A stretch of 52,819 nucleotides of DNA, taken from the NCBI GenBank assembly GCA_028280785.1, contig JANQLF010000178.1:1-52819 (forward strand), given 5' to 3'. This DNA comes from Planctomycetota bacterium (GTDB lineage Bacteria > Planctomycetota > UBA11346). Shown here in pieces: positions 18,552-26,748 of this stretch. How positions within the stretch are numbered: the first letter of the stretch is position 1; each line of letters starts with the position of its first letter. Below the pieces are notes generated by a model. The model was not told where the DNA came from and did no database searches. It saw nothing but the letters and a program-made list of their open reading frames with translations. The translations under genes were made by a program, and so were the position numbers.

Positions 18552-18676
18552 ATAATTGGTATTACCTATTTAACGAGGCTAAGTGTAGTATGTGACAAAG
18601 GGCAAAAGTAAATGAAATATTGTAAATACTTAATAATAAATAGTTTATATAAATTATATCTTTAAGTTATTGATAG

Positions 18677-18697
18677 GTACAGATTTACAAACTGTAC
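18677..18697. promoter_or_regulatory. GTACAG-N9-CTGTAC inverted repeat upstream of the GntR gene
   Basis: GTACAG at 18677-18682 and CTGTAC at 18692-18697 form a perfect 6-bp inverted repeat. The repeat fills the spacer of a candidate promoter: TTGATA at 18670-18675, 17 bases, TGTACT at 18693-18698. This arrangement is typical of a repressible promoter. Confidence 0.55.
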
Positions 18698-18706
18698 TTA
18701 AAAACT

Positions 18707-18740
18707 TTGACTCTGTATATATACAGACTACGATACAGCC
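18707..18740 (+). promoter_or_regulatory. Promoter-proximal 14-bp palindrome of the GntR gene (possible leaderless promoter)
   Basis: CTGTATATATACAG at 18713-18726 is a perfect palindrome. It is flanked by TTGACT (18707-18712) and TACGAT (18729-18734), a 16-base-spaced candidate promoter with the palindrome in its spacer. The expected transcription start would fall on or next to the A of the ATG at 18741, and no Shine-Dalgarno sequence is visible. Autoregulation by the encoded GntR protein is the obvious reading; leaderless translation is a hypothesis. Confidence 0.6.
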
Positions 18741-19832
18741 ATGAGCAACAGCAACTACCTACCCCAATACATGCGCATTTACCAGTCTGTGCGTAACGAT
18801 ATCATCGATGGTCATTTCGAACCTGGAAAAAAGCTACCATCAATTCGTAGTTTTTCTAAGCAATGGAAGGTGAGTAACATCACGATCATTAAAGCTTTTG
18901 AGAAACTCAAAGAAGATGAACTGGTCACGACGAGTGAACGCAGTGGTTTTTTTGTGTCGCCACGCATGCAACGCCAAGTGTCGCCTAAAAAAATCGGATT
19001 TCTTTCTCCGGTTCCGGCAGAAAATTTACACAAAATGCCGCATATTCAGGACGCAGTTGGACACCTGCAATTGTCATTGCGTAATGATGGGCATTACCTC
19101 AGTGTGCATTTAGCTCGTTGGCATCAAAGTGGGGGTATCCATAGTTATTTATCTCCAGAAGCCATTTCCGATTATGGTTTGGACGCAGTGATCCTGCTTT
19201 ACTTATATAATTTCCATTATTTTTCGAGTTTGACTGAATTAGGTATTCCAATTCTCGCTCTTGATGTCGATGCTAGTTTTTTAGGCATAGATAGCGTATT
19301 TTTCGATAATACTACCGCATCAATGCAAATGTGTAACGCATTAATTGATGAAGGTTACTCAAACATTTTATTTGTTGGTGGTCCACGTCCGCATGTTTTG
19401 GGCCAACAGAAAAAAGTATATTACGATCCAGCAGCAGCCCAACGTGAGGATGGTTGTCATTTAGCTGCAGCGGCGGCTGATAGGAATGTGACCATACACA
19501 CGGCGTATTCACAGCAAAATCGCGGTGGCGGTGAATGGGTCAAAGCTGCAAATGCTTATCTTAATGAACACCCAGAAGTTGATGCTGTATTAAGCGAATC
19601 ATATCTAAAATTAGCTGATAAGTTTTCACATTTAAAGCAGGTAACCTTTGGTGGCCCAGAAACACTTAAGAAAGATAACGTCTTGGCCACTGCAGCTGTC
19701 GATTATGCGGATTTAAGTGAACACGGTTTATCCATACTGAAACAGCGTTTCGAACAACCATATGCACCAACAGTTCGCCATGCTGTGCCAACGCAAATTT
19801 CCTACGCCAAGCAGTTAGAACCGGTCAATTAA
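18741..19832 (+). CDS. GntR-family transcriptional regulator with LacI-type sensor domain
   Basis: The product is 363 residues. Residues about 8-75 are a GntR winged helix-turn-helix (IRNDIIDGHFEPGKKLPS-like start, then WKVSNITIIKAFEKLKEDELV and a GFFVSP wing). Residues about 85-355 resemble a periplasmic-binding/LacI-type effector domain (KIGFLSPV, DAVILLYLYN, GIPILALDVD, SNILFVGGPR, NEHPEVDAVLSESY). Such hybrid regulators usually sense sugars. It is divergent from the DUF4091-SGNH gene, and the 235-bp gap holds three palindromic sites with related half-sites, so control of both genes is likely. No Shine-Dalgarno is seen before its ATG. The sensor lacks the NPAR motif of the two regulators at 37-39 kb, so it belongs to a different subgroup. 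Confidence 0.88.
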   Translation: MSNSNYLPQYMRIYQSVRNDIIDGHFEPGKKLPSIRSFSKQWKVSNITIIKAFEKLKEDELVTTSERSGFFVSPRMQRQVSPKKIGFLSPVPAENLHKMPHIQDAVGHLQLSLRNDGHYLSVHLARWHQSGGIHSYLSPEAISDYGLDAVILLYLYNFHYFSSLTELGIPILALDVDASFLGIDSVFFDNTTASMQMCNALIDEGYSNILFVGGPRPHVLGQQKKVYYDPAAAQREDGCHLAAAAADRNVTIHTAYSQQNRGGGEWVKAANAYLNEHPEVDAVLSESYLKLADKFSHLKQVTFGGPETLKKDNVLATAAVDYADLSEHGLSILKQRFEQPYAPTVRHAVPTQISYAKQLEPVN

Positions 19833-19885
19833 CATGTGTATGTAATCGGATAATCAAAATGAATACAGATAAAATACATGTGTAT
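19832..19885. promoter_or_regulatory. Direct repeat ACATGTGTAT upstream of the pseudopilin operon
   Basis: ACATGTGTAT occurs at 19832-19841 and 19876-19885, 44 bases apart (about four helical turns). The second copy extends to ATACATGTGTAT, a near-perfect palindrome, and runs into TATAAA (19885-19890), a possible -10. These repeats lie in the 167-bp gap before the GspG-like gene and may be a regulator site. The half-site (TACA/TGTA) overlaps in character with the GntR operator sites. Confidence 0.35.
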
Positions 19886-19999
19886 ATAAACGAACAAAAG
19901 AAACATTACATTTCAACAAAAGCCAGTGTTTTGCTGGGTTTTTGTGTCCGGAGTGAAATTATTTCTTCATCGAAAACGTATAGAGCGCTGAGATAGATA

Positions 20000-21157
20000 A
20001 TGAAATATAACATTAATCGGATCGCAAAGGACAGAAACCAGAGCAGCGATGCATTTACACTTATCGAGCTCTTAGTGGTCATGGCGATCATTGGTATCTT
20101 GGCTGCTATGATCCTTCCCTTTGTAACGCTTGGTCAGCGTAGTAGTGATGAAAACGCCACCAAGGTAGTGTTGCGTTCAGTTGCCACAGCAATTGAGGAA
20201 TTTGTGAATCAAACAGGTGCTGTTCCATTACCCACCGGCAGCGCAGCAGATCCAGAAAGCGGTAGCTGGTATCCAACTGAGAATGACGGCTCTTGGGAAA
20301 AACAACAATTATGGTGGCGCTTAAATAAAAAAATGGACTTAGATGAGCGCGCAGTGATGTATGATAAAGCTAAAGCTGCTCATTTAGCTGCAGATAAATT
20401 TCAAAATACTGATCATATGTATACCACTTATGGTAGTGACGGCGCAGCCACCTCGGCTTTCAATAACGATATTATGCCCTTTGTTGATAGCGAATATGGT
20501 GTAACTGATAATTTTTTTGCAGTCCACTACCGTCGCAATTTGGGGTCAACGAGTTGGTTAAAGGGAAGCAAGGGTTACGGCGATTCTTACAAGAGCCACA
20601 GCGGCTTAGGTGCTTACAAAGTAAATTACATGCGTATGAAAGGGCTTATTGCTAAAGATTACGCTGAACGAAGTTATTTAACCCATCCGTGTATGGATCT
20701 TGGTGAATTACCTGGACCACAGTTTGTTCAAGATCAAACCATTGTTGATGCCTGGGGTAACCCGCTTATTTATGCTGCATATTCGTATCCTTTTATAACA
20801 CCTTATAAACATCTCGAGGCTCCGGCGCATGGACGTAATACTCTGACCGATCGCAATCTTGATGGAACCATTAATTCAGAGGATTGGGCTGTTATGCCAC
20901 CTGAAATAGATGAGCCTTTTGACCATGATGGTGATGGCGCGATTATTCCAGACAAAGACAAAGTTTTTAAATACGATAAAAATGGTGATAATAAAATTGA
21001 TGAAAAAGATTGGTCGAGTATTTTATATAACTCCATCCCTGGTCGTGAAAATAGTTTTTACTTAGGGAGTGCTGGATACGATCAAATGTTTAATGTACTG
21101 GTTCATGAAGCTGTCAATGAGGACAATGTTAATTTAATCGAGGACTCTGATGATTAA
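20000..21157 (+). CDS. GspG-like pseudopilin, enlarged, with EF-hand/dockerin-like calcium loops
   Basis: The product is 385 residues, against about 140 for usual GspG. Residues about 17-45 are a class III prepilin signal and helix (AFTLIELLVVMAIIGILAAM), with Glu at mature position 5 and Ala instead of Gly at -1. The following SSDENATKVVLRSVATAIEEFVNQTGAVPLP matches the GspG alpha1 and post-helix region, and VDAWGNPLIYA (near 251) is the GspG landmark DPWGNPY-like turn. Between that and the terminal FYLGSAGYDQMF are three D-x-N/D-x-D-G-like loops (about 284-340: DRNLDGTINSED, DHDGDGAI, DKNGDNKIDEKD), likely calcium-binding. It would be the major pseudopilin or a specialised variant, inserted in the inner membrane and processed by prepilin peptidase. 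First of a five-gene overlapping cassette. Confidence 0.85.
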   Translation: MKYNINRIAKDRNQSSDAFTLIELLVVMAIIGILAAMILPFVTLGQRSSDENATKVVLRSVATAIEEFVNQTGAVPLPTGSAADPESGSWYPTENDGSWEKQQLWWRLNKKMDLDERAVMYDKAKAAHLAADKFQNTDHMYTTYGSDGAATSAFNNDIMPFVDSEYGVTDNFFAVHYRRNLGSTSWLKGSKGYGDSYKSHSGLGAYKVNYMRMKGLIAKDYAERSYLTHPCMDLGELPGPQFVQDQTIVDAWGNPLIYAAYSYPFITPYKHLEAPAHGRNTLTDRNLDGTINSEDWAVMPPEIDEPFDHDGDGAIIPDKDKVFKYDKNGDNKIDEKDWSSILYNSIPGRENSFYLGSAGYDQMFNVLVHEAVNEDNVNLIEDSDD

Positions 21158-22562
21158 ATTAATGAAACAGGTCAGAGCTTTTACTTTAATTGAGATGTTG
21201 GTGGTTATTTCGATAATGGCCATTCTTTCAAGTATGATTTTTATAGTAATGGAAGAGAAATTTGAGGATGTGCTTACTGCTGATGCCCTGGCATTACAGA
21301 CAACCTTAGATCGCGCACGTGCCTTGTCGATGAGCACTGGGAATGTTCATGGCGTGAGTTTTCACGTTGAAAATGCAGGTGATGGAACCGTATTTAAAAA
21401 TAAATCAATTCTAGACGATAATAATGAATCATTTATTGGCCGTCATTGGTATTGTATTGTTGGTCCGGACCCAGCATCAATGACGAATAAGGCATTAAGC
21501 GATGACAAGCAAAACAATAATATCATGCGTATGCCGCCACTGCGTAATACCACCTGGAATGGATATTGTACGCATCCAACACTTTTGGAATATGTCTCAG
21601 CGGTAGAAAAATCACAGGTCGGACCACGCGTGTATTTATCAGAAGGTGTACGTTTTTTAGCACTTTCAGATAAAGACCGTATTTATCACCATAGTGTTAG
21701 CGGAACCAGCTTGACGAGTGGAGATTCCATAATTCCTGGAGGTCACCCAGATCACGTCTCTGAACGTCCATGGTTTGGTTGGTATGATCAGGCGACTAAA
21801 ACCTTGTATCCGTGGGGTGGTTATAATCGCGATATCGATTTAAAATTAGCAGCGCCAAATACCGCGCTCGATTATGAGGGGTTTGATGGCGAAATACCCT
21901 ACGACTCCACGCTAGATACAAATATCAATCCTGCGGAAGTCTGGGGCAGAATTCAATTCGTTTATGATTTTGATGCGAGCACGACTGCTAATGCAGTTTA
22001 CACTGGCTCGACTGCACGTTGGCCGGATGATATTGGTAAAGATGATACCGCACATAATAAAGACTATAACCGCACAACAATCAACTATATTGGTCCCGAT
22101 AAGACCATCTTAGCAGGTAAAAAAAGACCGGTGGTCAATGCTCATTGGCTTGATTTTATGATTTACTTTTTACCGAATGGGGAAACACGCATAACTAGAA
22201 ACCATATTCGCTCTCAATTATTTAATGCGGCATCGTGGAATCGAACCAGAACTGGTCGCGCACAAATGGGTATGAATTTTAGTGAGGATGACGTGGCAGG
22301 CTATACAATTACCTTGGCTCGTGATGTCGATCCCGAAGAAGATGTGGATCTTTATAACGAAACGAATCCGCGAACTGGTCAGCCAGCCTATCATAAATTC
22401 GAGACCGTAGAGGATGCCTTTGCATCGATTAATCCATTCTTGCGTGTTTTTGTACATAGGGTGACAGGTAAAACTGCTGTTCGTGGCAACGATCATCCAT
22501 TGCATCAAATTACCGCTGAAGATTTATTAAAGACAGATCCTTATCCAAGGCTGAGGAACTAG
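21150..22562 (+). CDS. GspH-like minor pseudopilin, enlarged
   Basis: The product is 470 residues; classical GspH is about 170. The N-terminus carries AFTLIEMLVVISIMAILSSMIF, a prepilin signal with Glu+5 and Ala at -1. The next section, LALQTTLDRARALSMSTGNVHGVSFHV, matches the GspH/FimT pattern of a helix rich in ARxxA followed by a beta-strand. The remaining 350 residues are a large beta-rich domain with no family I recognise, including many aromatic and acidic residues. It overlaps the GspG-like gene by 8 bases and is 4 bases from the next gene. A GAGGA ribosome site precedes the ATG. Likely role: part of the pseudopilus tip complex. Confidence 0.82.
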   Translation: MIKLMKQVRAFTLIEMLVVISIMAILSSMIFIVMEEKFEDVLTADALALQTTLDRARALSMSTGNVHGVSFHVENAGDGTVFKNKSILDDNNESFIGRHWYCIVGPDPASMTNKALSDDKQNNNIMRMPPLRNTTWNGYCTHPTLLEYVSAVEKSQVGPRVYLSEGVRFLALSDKDRIYHHSVSGTSLTSGDSIIPGGHPDHVSERPWFGWYDQATKTLYPWGGYNRDIDLKLAAPNTALDYEGFDGEIPYDSTLDTNINPAEVWGRIQFVYDFDASTTANAVYTGSTARWPDDIGKDDTAHNKDYNRTTINYIGPDKTILAGKKRPVVNAHWLDFMIYFLPNGETRITRNHIRSQLFNAASWNRTRTGRAQMGMNFSEDDVAGYTITLARDVDPEEDVDLYNETNPRTGQPAYHKFETVEDAFASINPFLRVFVHRVTGKTAVRGNDHPLHQITAEDLLKTDPYPRLRN

Positions 22563-22566
22563 GCAG

Positions 22567-22989
22567 ATGTATTATTCTAAGCGATCTGCTTTTACCTTAA
22601 TTGAAACGACCTTGGCTTTAGGTGTATTGATCTTCGGATTAACAGCAATTGTTTCGGTGTACATGATTTCCTTAACTTGGATTGAAGAAATTCGTATTGA
22701 ATTAACTGCTTTGCAGACCGGACGAGTGGTTTTGTCTGATGCTGGCGTGCTTAAAGACAAGCAGGGGTCCTTTAAAAACGCCAGTAATCTGGACGCGACT
22801 GCTTCGGGTTGGGTGAATGATTATTTTGTGGTACGCACCGTTGAAAAACCAAGCTATCCAAAATTTGATAGTTCTGTTGGCACCTACTTACGCGTGCGTA
22901 TCCAAGTGTATTTTGGTGGTAATGATGAGGACGGACTCTTAGTTCATGACTTTTACAGCGAACAAATAATGCCAGCGGAGTATAAGTAA
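22567..22989 (+). CDS. GspI-like minor pseudopilin
   Basis: The product is 140 residues, close to normal GspI size. The prepilin segment is SAFTLIETTLALGVLIFGLTAIV, with Glu+5 and Ala at -1. The ALGVLIFGL helix and short C-terminal domain are typical of GspI (initiator of the minor pseudopilin complex). It sits between the GspH-like and GspJ-like genes, as in classical gsp operons, and its TAA shares one base with the ATG of the GspJ-like gene (TAATG), so translation is probably coupled. It is the only member of the set that has kept the normal length. Confidence 0.82.
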   Translation: MYYSKRSAFTLIETTLALGVLIFGLTAIVSVYMISLTWIEEIRIELTALQTGRVVLSDAGVLKDKQGSFKNASNLDATASGWVNDYFVVRTVEKPSYPKFDSSVGTYLRVRIQVYFGGNDEDGLLVHDFYSEQIMPAEYK

Positions 22990-24380
22990 TGAATTTCTTA
23001 TCCAACGCTGAGCAAAAGCGCGCATTTACTATTATCGAATTACTTATCGCTAGCACTATTTTTATCGGATTGATGTCGCTCCTGTCTGTGGCGTTCAATC
23101 GTTTATCAAGTGGTGGACAAAAATCTTTAGAAGTCATGCAGTTACATGCTAAGGCTGATGCTTTGATGCGTTTCATGGAACAAGAAGTGCGCTGCATGCC
23201 ACATATAGCAGCAATTCATCTCAAACAGGCCACAGGGACAGAGCCTGGCACCTTAACGTTTATGAAGCAAACCAGTAATACTCATTATTGGCGTTCGCAT
23301 TATGGTCGTACATCCGACGATATAAATCCTTATAATAAAAGTTTACAACGCTTTCGCTTTACCGATATCATCTGGACACGTTGGCAGTGGGGCGATGGTG
23401 CGTTTAAAGCTGGTGAATCACGTATGAACAATTTTAAGCACAGAATTCATTTTCTTGCCAATCATAAAAATATTCAGCGTTTTAATACGGCATCTCTCAA
23501 TGTACTACAATTGGTGAATTTAGATCAAGCTTATGGTATGCAAGATAACGATGTTGAGCCTATGGTTCAACGGCACTATGATTTTTTTGAGGGCAAAGGT
23601 AGTCCTGCTCCAGTAAATGCGACAACTGGCGCATGCGCTGCCTCTGCGGGCGATAAAATTCGGGTTTATAAAACAGTCGGTGGAGATTATCGTAAAGGAG
23701 GCCATTTAAATAGATATTGGCTCAGTGAGACTATTGAAGGTACGGCAGGGACTGGCGGTAAGGATGCGCCTTATCGCTTAAGAAATTCGGAGTATCAAGG
23801 AGGTGATTACCGCCATCACTATACCACGCTTTCAGTTGGTAATAACGAGGCTTTATCCGATTCCAATGCCTATGCAGTGCGTAATGAGGATGGACAGTCT
23901 TTAAATAAGGATCGTCTTAATTTAATTGGTGCAGATGATACCGATGCCAACGATCGAGCGCTCTATCCAAGCCAGATAAAAGAAATTATCAGTGGTGTCG
24001 AGTTTTACAAAGTGGATATGATTAAGCGCAATGGTGATATTATTGGAGCTGGTGATGAAACCGATCGACTTGGTGATGGTGGAACCAGTTTAGATATATC
24101 AGGAATCGAGCCAGAGTCAGGTGTTGGCAGAGATAAGCGGCCAATTCAAATGCGCATGTATTTTTTATTGCATGCTATTCCAGATGAAGAATTTGATGAA
24201 CTCGATTTTGATGAGGATGGTGATGTCAGTGAGCGACTATCCAAGTCAATGCGTGATGCGGTTTATGCTGACACAACCTTGACCACCAATGACGAGCGTT
24301 TACAGGCATTTAAGAAGCTTGTAATAAAAGCTGGTTATGTTGCTATTGAATTTAATCAGTCGGTTCAGTTGGGATATTAA
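22989..24380 (+). CDS. GspJ-like minor pseudopilin, enlarged
   Basis: The product is 463 residues against about 200 for normal GspJ. The N-terminus has AFTIIELLIASTIFIGLMSLLSVAF: Glu+5, Ala at -1 and the IAxxIF start typical of GspJ. The helix continues into LEVMQLHAKADALMRFMEQEVRCM, matching the GspJ D-L-xx-R region. The large C-terminal part includes an acidic stretch (EEFDELDFDEDGDVSERL) with a D-x-D-x-D-like loop that could bind calcium. A GGAG ribosome site lies inside the end of the upstream gene. It is three bases from the GspK-like gene. Likely part of the pseudopilus tip. Confidence 0.82.
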   Translation: MNFLSNAEQKRAFTIIELLIASTIFIGLMSLLSVAFNRLSSGGQKSLEVMQLHAKADALMRFMEQEVRCMPHIAAIHLKQATGTEPGTLTFMKQTSNTHYWRSHYGRTSDDINPYNKSLQRFRFTDIIWTRWQWGDGAFKAGESRMNNFKHRIHFLANHKNIQRFNTASLNVLQLVNLDQAYGMQDNDVEPMVQRHYDFFEGKGSPAPVNATTGACAASAGDKIRVYKTVGGDYRKGGHLNRYWLSETIEGTAGTGGKDAPYRLRNSEYQGGDYRHHYTTLSVGNNEALSDSNAYAVRNEDGQSLNKDRLNLIGADDTDANDRALYPSQIKEIISGVEFYKVDMIKRNGDIIGAGDETDRLGDGGTSLDISGIEPESGVGRDKRPIQMRMYFLLHAIPDEEFDELDFDEDGDVSERLSKSMRDAVYADTTLTTNDERLQAFKKLVIKAGYVAIEFNQSVQLGY

Positions 24381-24383
24381 TTC

Positions 24384-26708
24384 ATGTTTACCTTCATGCG
24401 TCGCAATCATCAACAGGCATCGGTATTAATCCTCGTGGTTTTGACTTTGAGTTTAATGGTCACTATTGCCGTAGGTTTCATGAGTATAGTCAGCAACCAG
24501 AAAGGTAATGCCGTTGCGGTTGCCTTGCAAACTCATGCTGAAATTGCCATGCATGAAGCTCAAGCAACAGTTATTCGTTTGCTCAATGAAGGTGCCAAAG
24601 AAATCACCGAAAGTGACGGTAAAAAAGTTACCTATACAACCGCAAAAAATTTACCGGTGCGTAGGTATTTTTATCCATTAGTTGATGAAGATGCCGATCC
24701 AATGACTGATAACGATCGCCGTGTTACAGGCCCAGATAAAACGGGGACATTACGACCAACGACTGGATCGACACGTTCAGCGCACCCATTAATTAATTCC
24801 AGGATACCCTTATCAGATATGCGCCACACCGGTAGTAGTAGTACGCCAAATTACTATCGCTGGCATACGACTGCGTGGATGGATAGCGATTTGCAGCGCA
24901 TCGATATCGATGACAGTATGTCGCCAACCGAGCGTACTAAGCGTATGAAATCTGCGCGTTATGTGGTTCGCTACACTGCTCAGACATCTGATACGAGTGG
25001 TACTATGTCGATGCATAATAATTATCCTAATTCGATTGCCTCTACCGGTGCAAGTATAAACCGCGGCAACGGTAGTGAGGATAGCGTCCATTATATTCGC
25101 CAGCAAAATTATTTACGTAATTTTGGACGTAGCATCAAAAGTATGGTCGGGAGTGGATTCCCTAAAGAAGCGCGACAAGCGCGCATGCAAATACGAGCTG
25201 ATGCTAATCTTACTCGTCAGGATCCACTTGATTTAGAAACCGTTGGTTTGACTGATGAGAATGGACGTCGTACTGCGGCTGCGGGGCCAAGCAATGCCGG
25301 AAGTCGCAATGTCATAGAGCGTTATTTCCGTGGTGGTGATCTGCAATTTAGTGGTTTAGGCATGCCAAATTATAATGGCAAAGGTCGTCAATTTACTTGG
25401 TTACCTGCTGTTAATATGGTTCCAAAATATATTGGCTATCCGTTTTCACCATACGCTGACAGTTTGCGTGATGCGGACTTAGTAGATGGCGCTAGCGGTG
25501 AACTTGTTGGCCCTGTATCAACGCCATGGCGGGTTAATTTATTATCGGCGAGTACTGGGCATGTACTCAACATTATGCTGATTGGATTAATGTCTGAAGC
25601 CGATCTGGAAAGCAGTCAGTATCATTGCCTTAACGCTGATTTGTTTGGTGTTGCATATCCGGAGCCATTCCCACTTGAGTATGATGCCGGCCGCTTCCAT
25701 GATTACGTTGGTTTTTTTAATCGAGGAGATAGTGGTATATTGCCTGGTGGATCGAATGGACGCTCTTCGCGGCACAGCTACGTCAACGATGCTTTGTTTG
25801 CTCTCGGTTGGGCAATAAAAATAGCCCGCGAAACTTGGACAGAAAAGAAGGGTCAGAATAGCAATTGGGTTTCAACTGGTACTTATATCGATCCGACCGC
25901 AACGAATAATAATAACGATGCGATGATTAATCAGATTATTCGAGAAACTTACCGTATTGTTGGTGAGCACGATGTTAATACTAGTGCTGGCACTGTGCGC
26001 ACGGGTAGTTTCATGGCCGGTGATGAAGTGAATATAGGTGATGGGTGGCGTAGAAATGGTTTAACTAAAAAACACCCCGGAGATAACACCCGAGCCATGG
26101 AGTATTTTTTAAATGATTTAATGATCAGTGTCTTTGGTAAAGCCAATCCCAATTTTACGGTTGGCGATAATGTAACCAATGAATCAATTGCCCTTGATTT
26201 TAATCAAGACGGTTATGCTGAAAGCACCGTGACAGGTTGGTATGATCATAATAACAGTCAACGAGTGTGGTCATGGTGGTGGGATGGTTTAGGCCCTTAC
26301 GTCAAATTAAAAAATCCTGATCAAAACGATTATATGAAGCGTGCGGGTTGGTATCGTTTTGTCGAAGGGAGCACAACACCGTATCGTAGAACTAACGTGA
26401 CTGCATCAAGTCCAGCAGGAATTGGCTGGGAAGCAGTCCCAGATATTCCTACATTTTATGAATATAATGATATCTGGCTCAAAGAGCGTGGATCCTATCC
26501 GATTAAACCTTTTTCCAAAACAGGCCGTATGTATATAGGCAAAAGTAGATATTTTTGTGCTTATATTCGTGCTGAAGTCTACGATGTGGTCAAAGCGAAG
26601 CCTGTTGCTGCAGTAAATAGAAAAGTGTGGTATATATTGGACCCCAATCAGGACGGGGATTTATCTGATAATTATGTTCCTTTACAAGGTGAGATGGTTA
26701 TCGAATAA
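24384..26708 (+). CDS. GspK-like pseudopilus tip protein, greatly enlarged
   Basis: The product is 774 residues, more than twice a normal GspK. Residues about 10-35 (QASVLILVVLTLSLMVTIAVGF) form a membrane helix without the Glu+5 of other pilins, as in GspK, and the following AHAEIAMHEAQATVIRLL-like helix matches the GspK/PilX pattern. Large, aromatic and glycine-rich domains follow, with a late DPNQDGDLSDN calcium-type loop near the C-terminus. Position after the GspJ-like gene completes the G-H-I-J-K order. Assignment to GspK rests on gene order and the N-terminal segment, because the body is not recognisable by eye. It would cap the pseudopilus. Confidence 0.75.
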   Translation: MFTFMRRNHQQASVLILVVLTLSLMVTIAVGFMSIVSNQKGNAVAVALQTHAEIAMHEAQATVIRLLNEGAKEITESDGKKVTYTTAKNLPVRRYFYPLVDEDADPMTDNDRRVTGPDKTGTLRPTTGSTRSAHPLINSRIPLSDMRHTGSSSTPNYYRWHTTAWMDSDLQRIDIDDSMSPTERTKRMKSARYVVRYTAQTSDTSGTMSMHNNYPNSIASTGASINRGNGSEDSVHYIRQQNYLRNFGRSIKSMVGSGFPKEARQARMQIRADANLTRQDPLDLETVGLTDENGRRTAAAGPSNAGSRNVIERYFRGGDLQFSGLGMPNYNGKGRQFTWLPAVNMVPKYIGYPFSPYADSLRDADLVDGASGELVGPVSTPWRVNLLSASTGHVLNIMLIGLMSEADLESSQYHCLNADLFGVAYPEPFPLEYDAGRFHDYVGFFNRGDSGILPGGSNGRSSRHSYVNDALFALGWAIKIARETWTEKKGQNSNWVSTGTYIDPTATNNNNDAMINQIIRETYRIVGEHDVNTSAGTVRTGSFMAGDEVNIGDGWRRNGLTKKHPGDNTRAMEYFLNDLMISVFGKANPNFTVGDNVTNESIALDFNQDGYAESTVTGWYDHNNSQRVWSWWWDGLGPYVKLKNPDQNDYMKRAGWYRFVEGSTTPYRRTNVTASSPAGIGWEAVPDIPTFYEYNDIWLKERGSYPIKPFSKTGRMYIGKSRYFCAYIRAEVYDVVKAKPVAAVNRKVWYILDPNQDGDLSDNYVPLQGEMVIE

Positions 26709-26748
26709 AAAACTGCGTGTTAGCAGAATTTTATAAAGAGGTATTCTT

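Noticed and set aside
19917-19945. Hairpin plus T tract after the GntR gene as a terminator
   Set aside because: The stem is only CCAG/CTGG with a mismatch next to it; too weak to call.
22772-23197. 141-codon open frame on the minus strand
   Set aside because: It lies opposite the coupled GspI/GspJ-like genes and has no start signal or recognisable features.
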